A stretch of DNA of 64,000 nt. It comes from Paenibacillus sp. L3-i20. GTDB taxonomy: Bacteria > Bacillota > Bacilli > Paenibacillales > Paenibacillaceae. The notes beneath the pieces are model-generated. The model was given only the letters and a program-made list of their open reading frames with translations. It was not told where the DNA came from and did no database searches. The DNA is taken from positions 1,178,001 through 1,242,000 of the forward strand of contig NZ_BQME02000002.1 in the NCBI RefSeq assembly GCF_022180385.2, given 5' to 3'. The translations under genes were made by a program, and so were the position numbers. Of this stretch, positions 18,414 to 27,856 are shown piece by piece. Position 1 is the stretch's first letter. Each line of letters opens with the position of its first letter.

Positions 18414-20450
18414 TCAAGGGGTTACGATATTGGGTAGTGGTTCGAATTGATCCAATAAAGATATAAATTCGTTCACTTTATGTTGCTCACCCGTCATTTC
18501 CAGCTTACCTGATGCTATTGCTTCATCTATCGATTGACTACCGAGCATTATAGCGTAAAATGTGTCTCGGTCGACTACTAATGTTACATTCGGTTGATTA
18601 TCTTGTCGATCCGCTTTATTAAATAAAACGGAGTTTTCTAAGTGCATCACAAATTGTTCATTTTCATTAGTGATCGTTACATTCATCGTCATTTGTATGC
18701 CCTCTGCTTTTGGACCATTAACTCTAATCGTTAACAATGTTAAAAAATCAGTGATGGGCATATGTTCAACTAATCCAGAAGTATCTGATGGGCCAATCTC
18801 TCTATTCACACCATTTCTTAGCTCTAATGCACCGGCTAAATAAATGTTGCGCCAGTTTGCTGATTCCGCTTGATAACCCAATTGTTCTAATGCATTTGCT
18901 AATAGTTGTTTGGCTTCGGTATGATCCGGGTCAGCCATTACGATATGCTTGCATACTTGCGCTACCCATCGGTATTCACCTTTTTCATAATCGGCTTTTG
19001 CCTGTTGAATGATCGCACTTGCCCCACCCATGTATTGAACATATTTTTTGCCACCTTCTACTTGTGGGAGTGGATCTAGGTCGGAAGGATGTCCATTATA
19101 GAAGCCTAAATAAAAATTGTAAATACCTTTACTGTTATGCTTTAACGTTCCGTAATACCCGCGATTTCCCCAATATTGATTTAACTTGTCTGGAAGTGTA
19201 ATCGTTTCAGCAATTTCGTCCATTGTATAGCCATGGTTGGCTAGACGTATCGTTTGATCGTGCATATATTTGTACAGATCACGTTGTAATTTCAAATGAT
19301 GCAATCCGTTCTCTTTGCCCCAAACTGGCCAAGCGTGTATCATAAGCAACGCATCAATTTCTTCGTGTTCAAATAAATCGATTGTCTTATCAAGAGCAGT
19401 TGCCCATAGTAATGCATCTCGCGTTTTAGCACCCCTTAACGTGTACAATTGATGCATGGATTTGTTGGCATTCTCTGATACAAACAACGCTTTGTAATCT
19501 TGAATATAGAAGTGCATTTCTGCAGGTGCTTCTGTATTTGGTGTTAATAAAAATCGGAACGTAATTCCATCGATCTCCATCTTCTTAGTCTCTTCCACAA
19601 TATCAACAGTAGGAATCACAAAACTAAATGTACCCGAACCTAAAACTGGACCAATACCTACAGATACCGATCCGGTAGTATTAACAGGTAATATATTGCC
19701 GAACTGATATTGTGCACGACGAGTCATAATCGTACCTAAGAGAACATTTTCACTTAATGCTTCTTTTGTAAAATGTTCTGGAGCAATAATGGGGATGTTA
19801 GGATTTGCGGCAAACTCAAGAACTGCCTGGATTCCGGCAAAATGATCTGCGTGACTTTGACTTATAATAATGGCTGTCACTGGTTTTTGAGGTCGGTGGC
19901 TATAATATAATTCCATCGCTGCTTTTGCTGATTCTGTTCCAGCTAACGTATCAATGACAATTACGCCTTCTTTTCCTTCAATTATAAATATCGTGACGAT
20001 TGATTGTCCTCGAACCTGATATACGCCTTCTACGACCTTAAACAAACCAGTAATCGCATGTAGTTGTGAATTTCGCCATAAACTAGGGTTAACCGTATCA
20101 GGTATAGGATCGTCTAGAAATGCTAACTTTTCTATGTCCCAAACAATTTCTCCTGTATTGTTTGTAATAGTTTTAGATTGCAATGGTGCGATAAATCCTC
20201 TATTAGCGTCTTCAAAATCTTGTTTATCTTCAAAGTTTAGCGTTTTATAAACAGCTTCATTTTCCGCTTTTGTAAAGGTAGATGCGGGTAGAGATGAGGT
20301 TATTTTCGAACTTGTCATTTCCGATGCCTCCAGAGAGTTATTCTTCGAGTTTTCCCCCAAATATTGTTTCCTCTGGTGCGGATTCATATGCAATCCCCAA
20401 GTATTTATAACCCTACTCTGATTATGTGGAAGACTTGTCACTTTAACCAT
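18414..20450 (-). CDS. Alkyl sulfatase-like metallo-beta-lactamase-fold hydrolase (SdsA/BDS1 type)
   Basis: 678 residues, the length of SdsA1/BDS1-type alkylsulfatases. The metal-binding motif SQSHADHFAG (HxHxDH-like, about residue 200) follows GVIVIDTLAGTESA. HFYIQDYKALFVSENAN, LLMIHAWPVWG and a dimerisation region follow. The C-terminal ~125 residues (LLTIRVNGPKAEG, VTLVVDRDTFYAIMLG) form the SCP2-like lipid-binding domain that presents the alkyl chain. Characterised members cleave primary or secondary alkyl sulfates such as SDS. No export signal is evident, so the enzyme is probably intracellular here. Stand-alone gene. Confidence 0.93.
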   Translation of the reverse strand: MVKVTSLPHNQSRVINTWGLHMNPHQRKQYLGENSKNNSLEASEMTSSKITSSLPASTFTKAENEAVYKTLNFEDKQDFEDANRGFIAPLQSKTITNNTGEIVWDIEKLAFLDDPIPDTVNPSLWRNSQLHAITGLFKVVEGVYQVRGQSIVTIFIIEGKEGVIVIDTLAGTESAKAAMELYYSHRPQKPVTAIIISQSHADHFAGIQAVLEFAANPNIPIIAPEHFTKEALSENVLLGTIMTRRAQYQFGNILPVNTTGSVSVGIGPVLGSGTFSFVIPTVDIVEETKKMEIDGITFRFLLTPNTEAPAEMHFYIQDYKALFVSENANKSMHQLYTLRGAKTRDALLWATALDKTIDLFEHEEIDALLMIHAWPVWGKENGLHHLKLQRDLYKYMHDQTIRLANHGYTMDEIAETITLPDKLNQYWGNRGYYGTLKHNSKGIYNFYLGFYNGHPSDLDPLPQVEGGKKYVQYMGGASAIIQQAKADYEKGEYRWVAQVCKHIVMADPDHTEAKQLLANALEQLGYQAESANWRNIYLAGALELRNGVNREIGPSDTSGLVEHMPITDFLTLLTIRVNGPKAEGIQMTMNVTITNENEQFVMHLENSVLFNKADRQDNQPNVTLVVDRDTFYAIMLGSQSIDEAIASGKLEMTGEQHKVNEFISLLDQFEPLPNIVTP

Positions 20451-20476
20451 TGCAGATCCTCATTGATACCGGTACC

Positions 20477-20920
20477 TTACGGTAAATTAGCAGGCACACC
20501 CGTCTGAAAATCCCCGATCTTCCAAACCCCGTTTTTCCTCACAAGTTCAAGTGTATCTTTGTATTTTTTTATCGAATTCTCTCCTCTATGAACGGCAACC
20601 TGTATCGTTACTTTTCTTACACCCCTTCCTCTCCATCCTGAATTTAATAGCTTATACTCTTTAATGTCTCTATACCAATAACGATTATTTATCATGTGTT
20701 GGGCGTTATAACCAATCTTGTCATGCTCAGATAATTGTTCGAACTCGGGACCAAACCAAAAATAAGAGTACAAGATACTATACTCCTCCTCAATAAAGTC
20801 ATCATAAAACTGACTAACCAATAAACTGTATTCTTTTTGTTCTATTTTCATCACCCACGAATATCCCCCGAATAGTACTAACATAATAATAAGGAGTAAA
20901 ATGTAATCTTTCTTTTTCAT
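20477..20920 (-). CDS. Membrane-anchored protein of unknown function
   Basis: About 147 residues from ATG 20920 with TTGGAG upstream; the longer frame to 20962 lacks a site. One N-terminal membrane segment (YILLLIIMLVLFGGYSWV) precedes an extracellular, charged and aromatic domain that ends KNGVWKIGDFQTGVPANLP. This ending and the size suggest an NTF2-like or lipoprotein-like extracytoplasmic domain, but I do not recognise the family. It precedes the alkylsulfatase-like gene in the same direction by 26 bases, so the two may be co-transcribed. Confidence 0.6.
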   Translation of the reverse strand: MKKKDYILLLIIMLVLFGGYSWVMKIEQKEYSLLVSQFYDDFIEEEYSILYSYFWFGPEFEQLSEHDKIGYNAQHMINNRYWYRDIKEYKLLNSGWRGRGVRKVTIQVAVHRGENSIKKYKDTLELVRKNGVWKIGDFQTGVPANLP

Positions 20921-21121
20921 CAACGCTGCTCCAATCAGAGTCAAATTGATCAATCTATCCATATAACGCTTAAAAGTGGAAAGATGTTAAAACTATTTAT
21001 TACGATTTGAAGCTTAGTATTCTAGCATTACTTCTTAATAAAAAAAGAGAAGTTCCCATTAAGGATCTTCTCCAGCATTAGACAGACATGACAAGTTGTT
21101 CAATTAAATATGTTTTATCAT

Positions 21122-21658
21122 TTATAGGAGAAACTCACTTTTTAACATCCCAAAAATATACTCATCGTGGTGCTGCCCATTTGTGTAGATGACGCTCCTA
21201 ATTTTCCCTTCTTGCTTAAAACCTAGTTTCACTTGTAATCTAACAGAGCTTTCATTAAAAGCATATACATGTGCTGTAACTTTTTCATAACGTAATTCAT
21301 GGAAAAAATGGCGCAACAAAATTTTAACAGCATCTGATGCATAACCATTAAGCCTATGATCATGAAATATAGCTACGCCATATTTAAAAGCACCATTTCG
21401 AGCATCGCAGCTATGAGCACTAATACTACCTACAATTTTTCCATCTAACGTTTCAATAGCGAGCATAACATTATCTCCATTAGCACCATTTGAAGCTACT
21501 TTCTCAGCCCATAACTGCGTTCCAGCTTCTGATCTTGGAAAGTAAATTGCGTCTGATGTTCTAGCTCCTTCTGAATCATAATCATTTGTATGAAACTGCA
21601 TCCAATCTTCGGCTACGATCGCTCGCAATCTAACTTTTTTACCTTCCCAAACATTCAT
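21122..21658 (-). CDS. GNAT-family N-acetyltransferase (RimJ/SpeG-like)
   Basis: About 178 residues from ATG 21658 (AAAGGGGTGG upstream). The N-terminus VRLRAIVAEDWMQF is typical of RimJ-like acetyltransferases. Motif A region KYGVAIFHDHRLNGYASDAVKILL carries the acetyl-CoA pyrophosphate-binding loop (H-x-x-x-G-Y/x-A), and NESSVRLQVKLGFKQEGKIR is the usual motif B. It transfers acetyl from acetyl-CoA to an amine; the substrate is unknown. Confidence 0.9.
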   Translation of the reverse strand: MNVWEGKKVRLRAIVAEDWMQFHTNDYDSEGARTSDAIYFPRSEAGTQLWAEKVASNGANGDNVMLAIETLDGKIVGSISAHSCDARNGAFKYGVAIFHDHRLNGYASDAVKILLRHFFHELRYEKVTAHVYAFNESSVRLQVKLGFKQEGKIRSVIYTNGQHHDEYIFGMLKSEFLL

Positions 21659-21764
21659 AAATTTCCACCCCTTTCCACAATAGAAAGGATACCACACCAT
21701 TAAGCAATGAGAAAAGACTACATTTTTTTCTCTATATCTAATAGTACCGTAGCTTTTGCTCTTA

Positions 21765-21965
21765 TTAGAGGCAAGTTGTTTGTAGATACGTCTTCTTGCG
21801 ATTTGAAATAATATGAATACCGATTAATGAAACGTTCAAGATTAAAAAGTACTCTTCAATTTCCCCGAGCAAACAACTTGCATTCGTTTTTACTTCATCC
21901 AAAGATAGTTGATATGGCTCCACTTGCTCACGCAATCGCACGATTAATGCATAAGAATATTTCAA
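21765..21965 (-). CDS. Possible small protein downstream of the YiaK-like gene
   Basis: 66 residues from a TTG 6 bases after the reductase stop codon. It begins KYSYALIVRLREQVEPYQL and has a hydrophobic C-terminal part (YFLILNVSLIGIHII). No clear ribosome binding site and no recognised family, so it may be chance or a remnant of a larger gene. Confidence 0.25.
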   Translation of the reverse strand: MKYSYALIVRLREQVEPYQLSLDEVKTNASCLLGEIEEYFLILNVSLIGIHIISNRKKTYLQTTCL

Positions 21966-21973
21966 CCAAGCAA

Positions 21974-22996
21974 TTAGTGATCAGCTACAGCTAACAAACT
22001 TTCCCAGGCCTTGCAATCGACCAGGCAACCGAGCTCGAGATTCTCTTGTCTTGCTAGGATCGTTCTTTCCCCCGGATAATAGACGCCACTTGATCCGTCG
22101 GCTCTTTCTGTTGTATGTATATTACTTATGATTTCATCTATTAATGGTTGAAATGAATGAACGGAGCCCGTCATTGAAGGCTTGATTACAATAAATATTT
22201 GCGACGCTTTGTGAGCAGATACGCCCGGCTTTGAATTGTATTCATCCAACAAAAAAGTTGGATTGCCCCCGCTTAACACCGCTGCCATCATATCAAGTGC
22301 AATTGCAAGTCCAGACCCTTTCCAAAAGCCCATCGGCAAAAGTCTGCTTGATGCTTTAATATGTGCTGGATCATCTGTTAGTTCGCCTTCGCTATCGTAG
22401 CCACCATGAACGGGTAACTTCTCTTTATTATTTTCATATAATTGTAGATTTCCATATGAGAATTGAGACAAAGCCATATCTAACACGATATGCCCTTGTA
22501 ATCTAGGTATCGCAACAACTAAGGGGTTATTCCCTATATTCATTGTTTTGGAACCCCATGATGGCATCAATGATTCAGTATTTGACCAACAAATACAAAT
22601 ATATCCCGCCTCGGCAGCTTGCCAGCCATAAGCGCCTCCTCTAATCCAATGATTAGAATTACTCATCGTAACCATTCCTATTCCATTTTCTTCAGCTAAT
22701 TGAATGGCTCGATTTGTCGCAAAATGTGCATTTAAATTGCCAGCTCCACTTTGTCCGTCATAACGTTCAATCGCTCCTAGCTGATCCAAAAACAAGGGAC
22801 TGGCAAACGGATTGATATACCCGTCATTCACATTATTAATAAAATGTTGAACTCGGTTTATTCCATGTGAATAAACTCCATCAAGATTTGCCTTAGCGAA
22901 TAACTCAGCACATTTGCTTGCATCATCTTCTGAAAATTTTAGCTTTAAAAAAATCTTCTCTAAAATTTCAATCATAAATAGGTAAGAAACTCTCAA
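21974..22996 (-). CDS. YiaK-like 2,3-diketo-L-gulonate reductase (Ldh2/malate-lactate dehydrogenase family)
   Basis: 340 residues from a TTG at 22996; GAGGAG lies about 12 bases upstream. The sequence closely follows the E. coli YiaK pattern: GVYSHGINRV (catalytic His, about residue 44), SNHWIRGGAYGWQAAE, CWSNTESLMPSWG, IGNNPLVVAIP, VDMALS-like VLDMALSQFSYG, LPMGFWKGSGLAIALDM, and TTERADGSS near the end. Enzymes of this family reduce 2-oxo acids with NADH. No ulaA/yia-type sugar-acid transport or kinase genes are nearby, so its pathway partner is missing. It is downstream of an orphan carrier-protein gene and a dead glycosyltransferase gene on the same strand. Confidence 0.85.
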   Translation of the reverse strand: MRVSYLFMIEILEKIFLKLKFSEDDASKCAELFAKANLDGVYSHGINRVQHFINNVNDGYINPFASPLFLDQLGAIERYDGQSGAGNLNAHFATNRAIQLAEENGIGMVTMSNSNHWIRGGAYGWQAAEAGYICICWSNTESLMPSWGSKTMNIGNNPLVVAIPRLQGHIVLDMALSQFSYGNLQLYENNKEKLPVHGGYDSEGELTDDPAHIKASSRLLPMGFWKGSGLAIALDMMAAVLSGGNPTFLLDEYNSKPGVSAHKASQIFIVIKPSMTGSVHSFQPLIDEIISNIHTTERADGSSGVYYPGERTILARQENLELGCLVDCKAWESLLAVADH

Positions 22997-23212
22997 CTAT
23001 CATTTCAACTCCTCATATCACTTAAACGTAAGAGATTGATCCCTTCGTCACTAGATAAAAATTCGATCAATTCTCTAATAAAGTTACATATTCGACAACT
23101 GTTTTATGCCATATTCCATGGTCATGAACCCATTAAGTTTTGACTCCTTCACTTTTGCATCTTCTTCCGTTACACCTATAATTGGACACACACCAGGTAA
23201 GATCTTTCTACT

Positions 23213-23464
23213 CTATTTGACGATCTCCGTTTTCGTTTCTAGTAAATATAATAGATTGTTGAAAGTGTTCAGCTTTAACGTCATATAGTCTTCATCCGTA
23301 ATGACAAAGTGGAGTGCTTTTTGGAGGGAAGCTAATATTTGCACATAAGAAATGGAGTCTATTCCCCATAGATCTTCTAGCTGCTCATCGTATTCAGACT
23401 TTAATATCGTTACGTTAAGTTCAGCAAATTCGGATAATAAATTCTGTTCCAACACGTTTAACAT
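23213..23464 (-). CDS. Acyl or peptidyl carrier protein-like protein
   Basis: About 83 residues from ATG 23464, which has AAAGGAG 7 bases upstream. The phosphopantetheine site is LWGIDSISYVQIL, where the Ser of GIDS would carry the prosthetic group; helix III-like LKLNTFNNLLYLLE follows. It is not an ordinary fatty-acid AcpP (no DSLD motif). It is likelier a dedicated carrier for a small specialised pathway. The neighbours, a dead glycosyltransferase and a YiaK-like reductase, suggest the leftover of a biosynthetic cluster. Confidence 0.7.
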   Translation of the reverse strand: MLNVLEQNLLSEFAELNVTILKSEYDEQLEDLWGIDSISYVQILASLQKALHFVITDEDYMTLKLNTFNNLLYLLETKTEIVK

Positions 23465-23536
23465 ATACATTCTCCTTTTATTTAAAAACATAATTTACTA
23501 ACGAAAGGTTAATACTCTTTAGAAAAGTACACACTC

Positions 23537-24463
23537 TTACTGCAGGTGGAACATGGAGTGTTTCCCTACATAAAAATCGGAATAGCTTACATTCAATCCT
23601 GTGAATAGGCGCACCAGATCTTCCCTCTTATCACAGTTCGTTAATAAAAGCTTGTTCGAGTGTCCCTCTGTATGGATGATATAAAGATTGTTTAATATTC
23701 TAAGCAGTTCATGAAGAAGCAGCATTAACAAACCTTCATCAAACATACGATAGTAGTCTGTTATAATGACAGTTTCAAAATGATTGTGTTTTTTGTGCAT
23801 TTTTAATTTATTGTGGAATGAGTTTTGCTTCTTATCTACTGCAATACTTTTAGGTGGGTGAGTGACATGCAATGTAATGATATCCATCGGAACATAAAAC
23901 GTTGCCCCAGCCAAAAATAATTGATATGAAAACTCTGTATCCTCCCCAACCATTAAAGCTTTCATCGAACCCACTCGTTTTCATAATGAGCTCTTTCGAT
24001 ATACACATCGCAGCTGACCATCCCATTCTCCAAAGAGCCGCATACGTATTAATTTTGCCATGGCAAATATCAAACAAAAATGATCGGCCATCCTCCCACG
24101 CTGGGTCGAATTGCAATTGATCGCATATTTCCTTCATATTTTGCGGCGATAAGCCATCTATTAATTGTAAATTAACAGTTGATGGTTCAGTGCGCAGGTC
24201 AATCACTTTGTTTAAAATAACGATCTCTTACGTTTGACTAATTTCTTGATGGATATTCATCACATAGTCAGAAGAAATTAACATACCAGCATCAAGTAAA
24301 ATGACATAATCCCCATCACTTAATCGAATACCTGTGTTTCTAGTTCTAGCTCGGCAAGACTGTTCATTTCGCTCCAAATACACGTATTTTAGATCATCTA
24401 TCTTCTCGCTAAACCTCTCAATAATGTCACTAACATTTTCAGTTGAGCCATCATCAATCCCTC
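23537..24463 (-). pseudogene. Broken GT2-type glycosyltransferase
   Basis: From 24455 down, one minus-strand frame reads DDGSTENVSDIIERF, ARTRNTGIRLSDGDYVILLD (nucleotide-sugar and metal-binding strands of a GT-A fold) and ends at an in-frame TAA near 24227. The same frame resumes with DLRTEPSTVNL, PAWEDGRSFLFD and SGFDESFNGWGG. Around 23943 it shifts and continues in another frame as EDTEFSYQLFLAGATFYVP (the galactosyltransferase-type C-terminal domain) to 23537. The first ~40 residues before the DDGS strand are missing or shifted. So there is one nonsense codon, one or two frameshifts and a lost start. Confidence 0.85.
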
Positions 24464-24792
24464 ACTTCAACTTGAACACTACCTTTAACTGAAGCATCAC
24501 ATTCTAGCCCAGTAGATCGAACCTGCGTACCCTCTTGAAATCTATTTTCAAAACCAAAATCATATTGTTTTTTACTTATTTGTATAATTATAGCTATGCC
24601 GTTTGTGGGCGTAAATGGGTTTAAGGTACTTCTTTTAATGACGAATTAAGTCGTTCAATATTTGAAAAGATCTCTTATGCCCAAATGAGTGAAGTGAATT
24701 TGTACTGAAACAATTCAAACTATGTCGAAATATTTTTCAATCCTCTTATGGTGAAAAAGATATGAATAAATGGATCAAATGGACATGAATAT
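24464..24792. other. Gene-free stretch upstream of the broken glycosyltransferase
   Basis: On the minus strand a short frame (about 24590-24458) reads KKQYDFGFENRFQEGTQVR then STGLECDASVKGSVQVEV before stop codons. It does not resemble the missing N-terminus of the glycosyltransferase and may be a fragment of another gene. Nothing else recognised. Confidence 0.25.
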
Positions 24793-24821
24793 AAAAACTC
24801 CCCCTACAAGTAGGGAGAGTT
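24793..24821 (-). terminator. Terminator after the methyltransferase gene
   Basis: AACTCCCCCTAC-AAG-TAGGGAGAGTT hairpin about 75 bases past the methyltransferase stop, with a T-rich stretch after it on the minus strand. Confidence 0.7.
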
Positions 24822-24894
24822 AAATGGCAAAGATATTAAGGAAACATATTGCCTTTTGCGTAAACATTCAATTACTCAGTATAGTTTATCCAAT

Positions 24895-25635
24895 TTATTT
24901 CATCTGCTTTTCCGCTGAAATAATTAAAAACATAGGTCTTCTAAGCTCATCCTTCATCATTGCATCTTTATTTAGCATATCATCGGAAGGAACGGGTTCC
25001 TTCACAGCTTTTAATGTAAATCCAGCCTCTATTAAGTCATTGAAATAAGTAGAGATCGTTCGATGATATTTGATAACACCCTTTGCCAAAAAGTTTGTTT
25101 CACGTTTACCTTCTGACTGATAATCATCTATCGGCCAATGTAGGCGATTGCCCGCTTCATCAAGAAACCAATCTTGTTCATTACGGGAAGTGAAAATCGG
25201 ATGCTCGACTGAAAATATAAATGATCCTCCCGGTTTCAAATAATCAAATATCTTCTTACCTATATCCTCGAATGATTCGATATAATGAAACGCCAATGAA
25301 CTAATAACAACATCAAATTGCTCATGTGCAAACTCGATGTCTTCAATAGGCATTTGTACATAAGTAATTGCTGAGTCATTCGTTTGGGAGCGAGCTTTCT
25401 CTAACATTTTTTGGGATATATCTACACCAACTACTGAATTTGCCTGCTGTTCACGGGCATAAAGACAATGCCAACCGAACCCACAACCTAAATCAAGCAC
25501 ATCTTTTCCTTTTAATTCTGGCAGCAAAGATTTCAATACATGCCATTCACCAGCACCTTCAAGTCCTTCAATAGATCGGGTCATCCCACTATATGCAGAA
25601 AAAAAAGTTGGATCATCATATTTATTTTGCTTCAT
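24895..25635 (-). CDS. Class I SAM-dependent methyltransferase
   Basis: 246 residues. The SAM-binding motif I VLDLGCGFGWH (about residue 41), acidic strand VVGVDIS, motif IV VVISSLAFHYIE and post-motif LKPGGSFIFSVEHPIF are intact. The SVEHPIFTSR and FNDLIEAGFTL elements are common to a broad family of uncharacterised small-molecule methyltransferases of Bacillales. Substrate unknown. The gene starts 15 bases after the esterase gene stop and is probably co-transcribed with it. Confidence 0.93.
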   Translation of the reverse strand: MKQNKYDDPTFFSAYSGMTRSIEGLEGAGEWHVLKSLLPELKGKDVLDLGCGFGWHCLYAREQQANSVVGVDISQKMLEKARSQTNDSAITYVQMPIEDIEFAHEQFDVVISSLAFHYIESFEDIGKKIFDYLKPGGSFIFSVEHPIFTSRNEQDWFLDEAGNRLHWPIDDYQSEGKRETNFLAKGVIKYHRTISTYFNDLIEAGFTLKAVKEPVPSDDMLNKDAMMKDELRRPMFLIISAEKQMK

Positions 25636-25649
25636 TACATGTACATCTC

Positions 25650-26603
25650 CTAATTGCTAGTTTGTTCATGAATAAAATTCAATACCTCACGTATATGTAA
25701 ACTCCCCGGCCAATGTCCATTAAACGGATAGTTAATAATTCTTTTTGGCGCATCTACGCGATTATACATGGCGTACACAGATTCAGGAGGACAGATCGTA
25801 TCTTTAAATCCAACACTTACCAGTATAGGAATTTCTATTCGGTGAGCTAGATTTTTATTGTCAAAATAACTTAGCGTACGTAACACAGTACTTAATTGAT
25901 TTGGATAATGGGATACATAAGTTGCCCCTTCAGTTATTGAACCTGTCGAATTGAATATCGCCCAATCCATATGGCACATATTCGGAATATCTGCAATTGC
26001 GAACGAATGCCTACAGCCCAAAGCGCTAACTGCAAGTGCAAGACCACCGCCTTGACTTCCGCCATTTACTCCAATCCGATTAACATCAATTTCCGGCTGC
26101 TCTCTTACCCAGTCAATTGCACGAATGGCATCGGTCACAATATGTTTATAGTAACTTTCCTCTGGATCAAGAATACCTTTTGTCATCCAACCGCTAGTTG
26201 AACCATTTAACTGTGGCGTCAGATCACCAGTATCCCCGCTTTGACCACGAACATCAATCGAGAACACTGCTATTCCACTCATGAGGTATGGGGCAAAATG
26301 CTCCGGAAGCCCTTTATTCCCATGGTAACCGTGGTAATGAACGATGCAAGGATACGACTTTTTACCAAAAACGGTAGGCACCATATAAATACCATGAATA
26401 GGTGTCCCATCAATCCCTTTATAAATAACCCGATATGATTCGACACCTATCATCGGAGTATCCATACTTTCTCTTGTACCTTGTAGAGGAATGTTTCGTG
26501 TATCTTTCAAAACGCCAGACCAAAATTCATCCATGTCATCTGGAGTAGTTAAATCCGGCAAGTAATTTTCTAATTCAGATATTTTCTGTTCGATGAAATT
26601 CAT
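25650..26603 (-). CDS. Acetylxylan esterase / cephalosporin-C deacetylase family (CE7)
   Basis: 317 residues, the usual CE7 length. It has the alpha/beta-hydrolase features of the family: YHGYHGNKG (oxyanion and RGQ-side loop), FSIDVRGQSGDTGD, the nucleophile elbow GVNGGSQGGG (Ser about residue 181), SVGFKDTICPPESVYAMYN with the catalytic Asp, and NGHWPGS with the catalytic His. CE7 enzymes deacetylate xylo-oligosaccharides and cephalosporin C and are cytoplasmic; no signal peptide is present here. Followed closely by a methyltransferase gene. Confidence 0.95.
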   Translation of the reverse strand: MNFIEQKISELENYLPDLTTPDDMDEFWSGVLKDTRNIPLQGTRESMDTPMIGVESYRVIYKGIDGTPIHGIYMVPTVFGKKSYPCIVHYHGYHGNKGLPEHFAPYLMSGIAVFSIDVRGQSGDTGDLTPQLNGSTSGWMTKGILDPEESYYKHIVTDAIRAIDWVREQPEIDVNRIGVNGGSQGGGLALAVSALGCRHSFAIADIPNMCHMDWAIFNSTGSITEGATYVSHYPNQLSTVLRTLSYFDNKNLAHRIEIPILVSVGFKDTICPPESVYAMYNRVDAPKRIINYPFNGHWPGSLHIREVLNFIHEQTSN

Positions 26604-26621
26604 TTAGACTGTACCCCTATC

Positions 26622-27116
26622 CTATATCGTGTAAGTAATACTCTCTCGCTGTGATCTTTCAGACCTTGTTTTCAAAATAGAATCAATCAACCACAATCCA
26701 GCTGCCCAGCAAAAAAATCCAAACGAAAACCAATCTGATACAGCTAGTTCATCTCTGAAAAAAATACGGAATATAAAAACTGCAAATATGAAGTGTAATA
26801 AAAGTCCAACCGACATATAGATCAATTTATTTGATATCTTATAAATAATTATATCCGCTAATAGTGACAATGGAACACCGATTAGGAACGTAAAAATGTT
26901 AAAAATCCAATTCGTATAAATAAAAGTGGTAATGTGAAACGTATCACCTTTATAGAAAAGGAGTGTTACTGTCATTATTAACGAAATAAGCAAACTAGAA
27001 ACAACTTTTCTTCCCGCTTGTTTATTTGTTATCACGGTTATCCCCACTACTCGTTTTATTAAATCTTGTTTGATATAAGACTGAATGTCAAGTTCCTTTA
27101 TCCAATAATAGTCCAT
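26622..27116 (-). CDS. Membrane protein of unknown function
   Basis: 164 residues with four hydrophobic segments (about residues 38-55, 65-92, 95-118 and 128-148) and a basic C-terminal tail. The N-terminal ~30 residues are hydrophilic. No family recognised; the spacing of helices and lack of polar intramembrane residues do not suggest a known transporter. It lies 18 bases upstream of the CE7 esterase gene in the same direction. Confidence 0.55.
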   Translation of the reverse strand: MDYYWIKELDIQSYIKQDLIKRVVGITVITNKQAGRKVVSSLLISLIMTVTLLFYKGDTFHITTFIYTNWIFNIFTFLIGVPLSLLADIIIYKISNKLIYMSVGLLLHFIFAVFIFRIFFRDELAVSDWFSFGFFCWAAGLWLIDSILKTRSERSQRESITYTI

Positions 27117-27198
27117 TTCGCTATACCCAATTGTTTTCTTAGCTCTTCACAATCTTTAATCAAGTCTGCAATCGAACGACTCCTCGTCTGCTATTTTC

Positions 27199-27609
27199 TC
27201 AGAATGTAAAACCATATGTTGATATAACATATTTTCTCGTAGTTCTTAGATAGTTTATGTGCTTGATGAGAGATAAAATGAAATCAACTTTCCCCTGAGC
27301 CACCATGTAAAAATAGCCTTTTAGATTTTGTTCCGAACGACTTCCGGCACAACTGAGAATAAGACCAGGTTCCTTAAGAAGGTCCTTGTTGCAATAAGGG
27401 AAATCGTTGGCGCAAATATCCCCGTGCCGCCTAATGGTGAGATCAAATGTTTCTGGCTTAACCGTGAATGCAAAGTCCTTCCCGCCAACTTTTCCTGACG
27501 GAACTAAACTGATTTCGTCCTTTTCCTTTTTGATATCTCCGTTTCCGCATCCTGATAAAACACCAAAAAAAATCAAAAACACCAAACTCAAAATTATTGT
27601 TTTTTCCAT
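27199..27609 (-). CDS. Putative lipoprotein of unknown function
   Basis: 136 residues with a lipoprotein signal (VFLIFFGVLSGC, Cys about residue 21), a Lys/Glu-rich linker, then a small domain with four further Cys (ICANDFPYCNKDLL, ILSCAGS). A lipid-anchored extracytoplasmic protein is likely. The end (LRTTRKYVISTYGFTF) looks random compared with the rest, and the gene may be truncated or shifted near its 3' end. Family not recognised. Confidence 0.5.
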   Translation of the reverse strand: MEKTIILSLVFLIFFGVLSGCGNGDIKKEKDEISLVPSGKVGGKDFAFTVKPETFDLTIRRHGDICANDFPYCNKDLLKEPGLILSCAGSRSEQNLKGYFYMVAQGKVDFILSLIKHINYLRTTRKYVISTYGFTF

Positions 27610-27856
27610 GAACTCTGCTCCTTCATCTTTCTTCTATACGTCCGCCTCCTCAATATAAAGATTGAATGTTACGTCAGTTTGACAAAAACTAATATCGCAA
27701 CATTTATTCAAGCGTTGTTCGCTCTGAATAGTGACAATAGTACAAAGCTCCCTTCCAACGATGGATGAGCTACCTAATCAGTAACCAAAACTCAAAGTTT
27801 AACCACCTGCCAATTGGAAATAATGAGCCTATAAAACATGTGATGGAGGCTTTATA

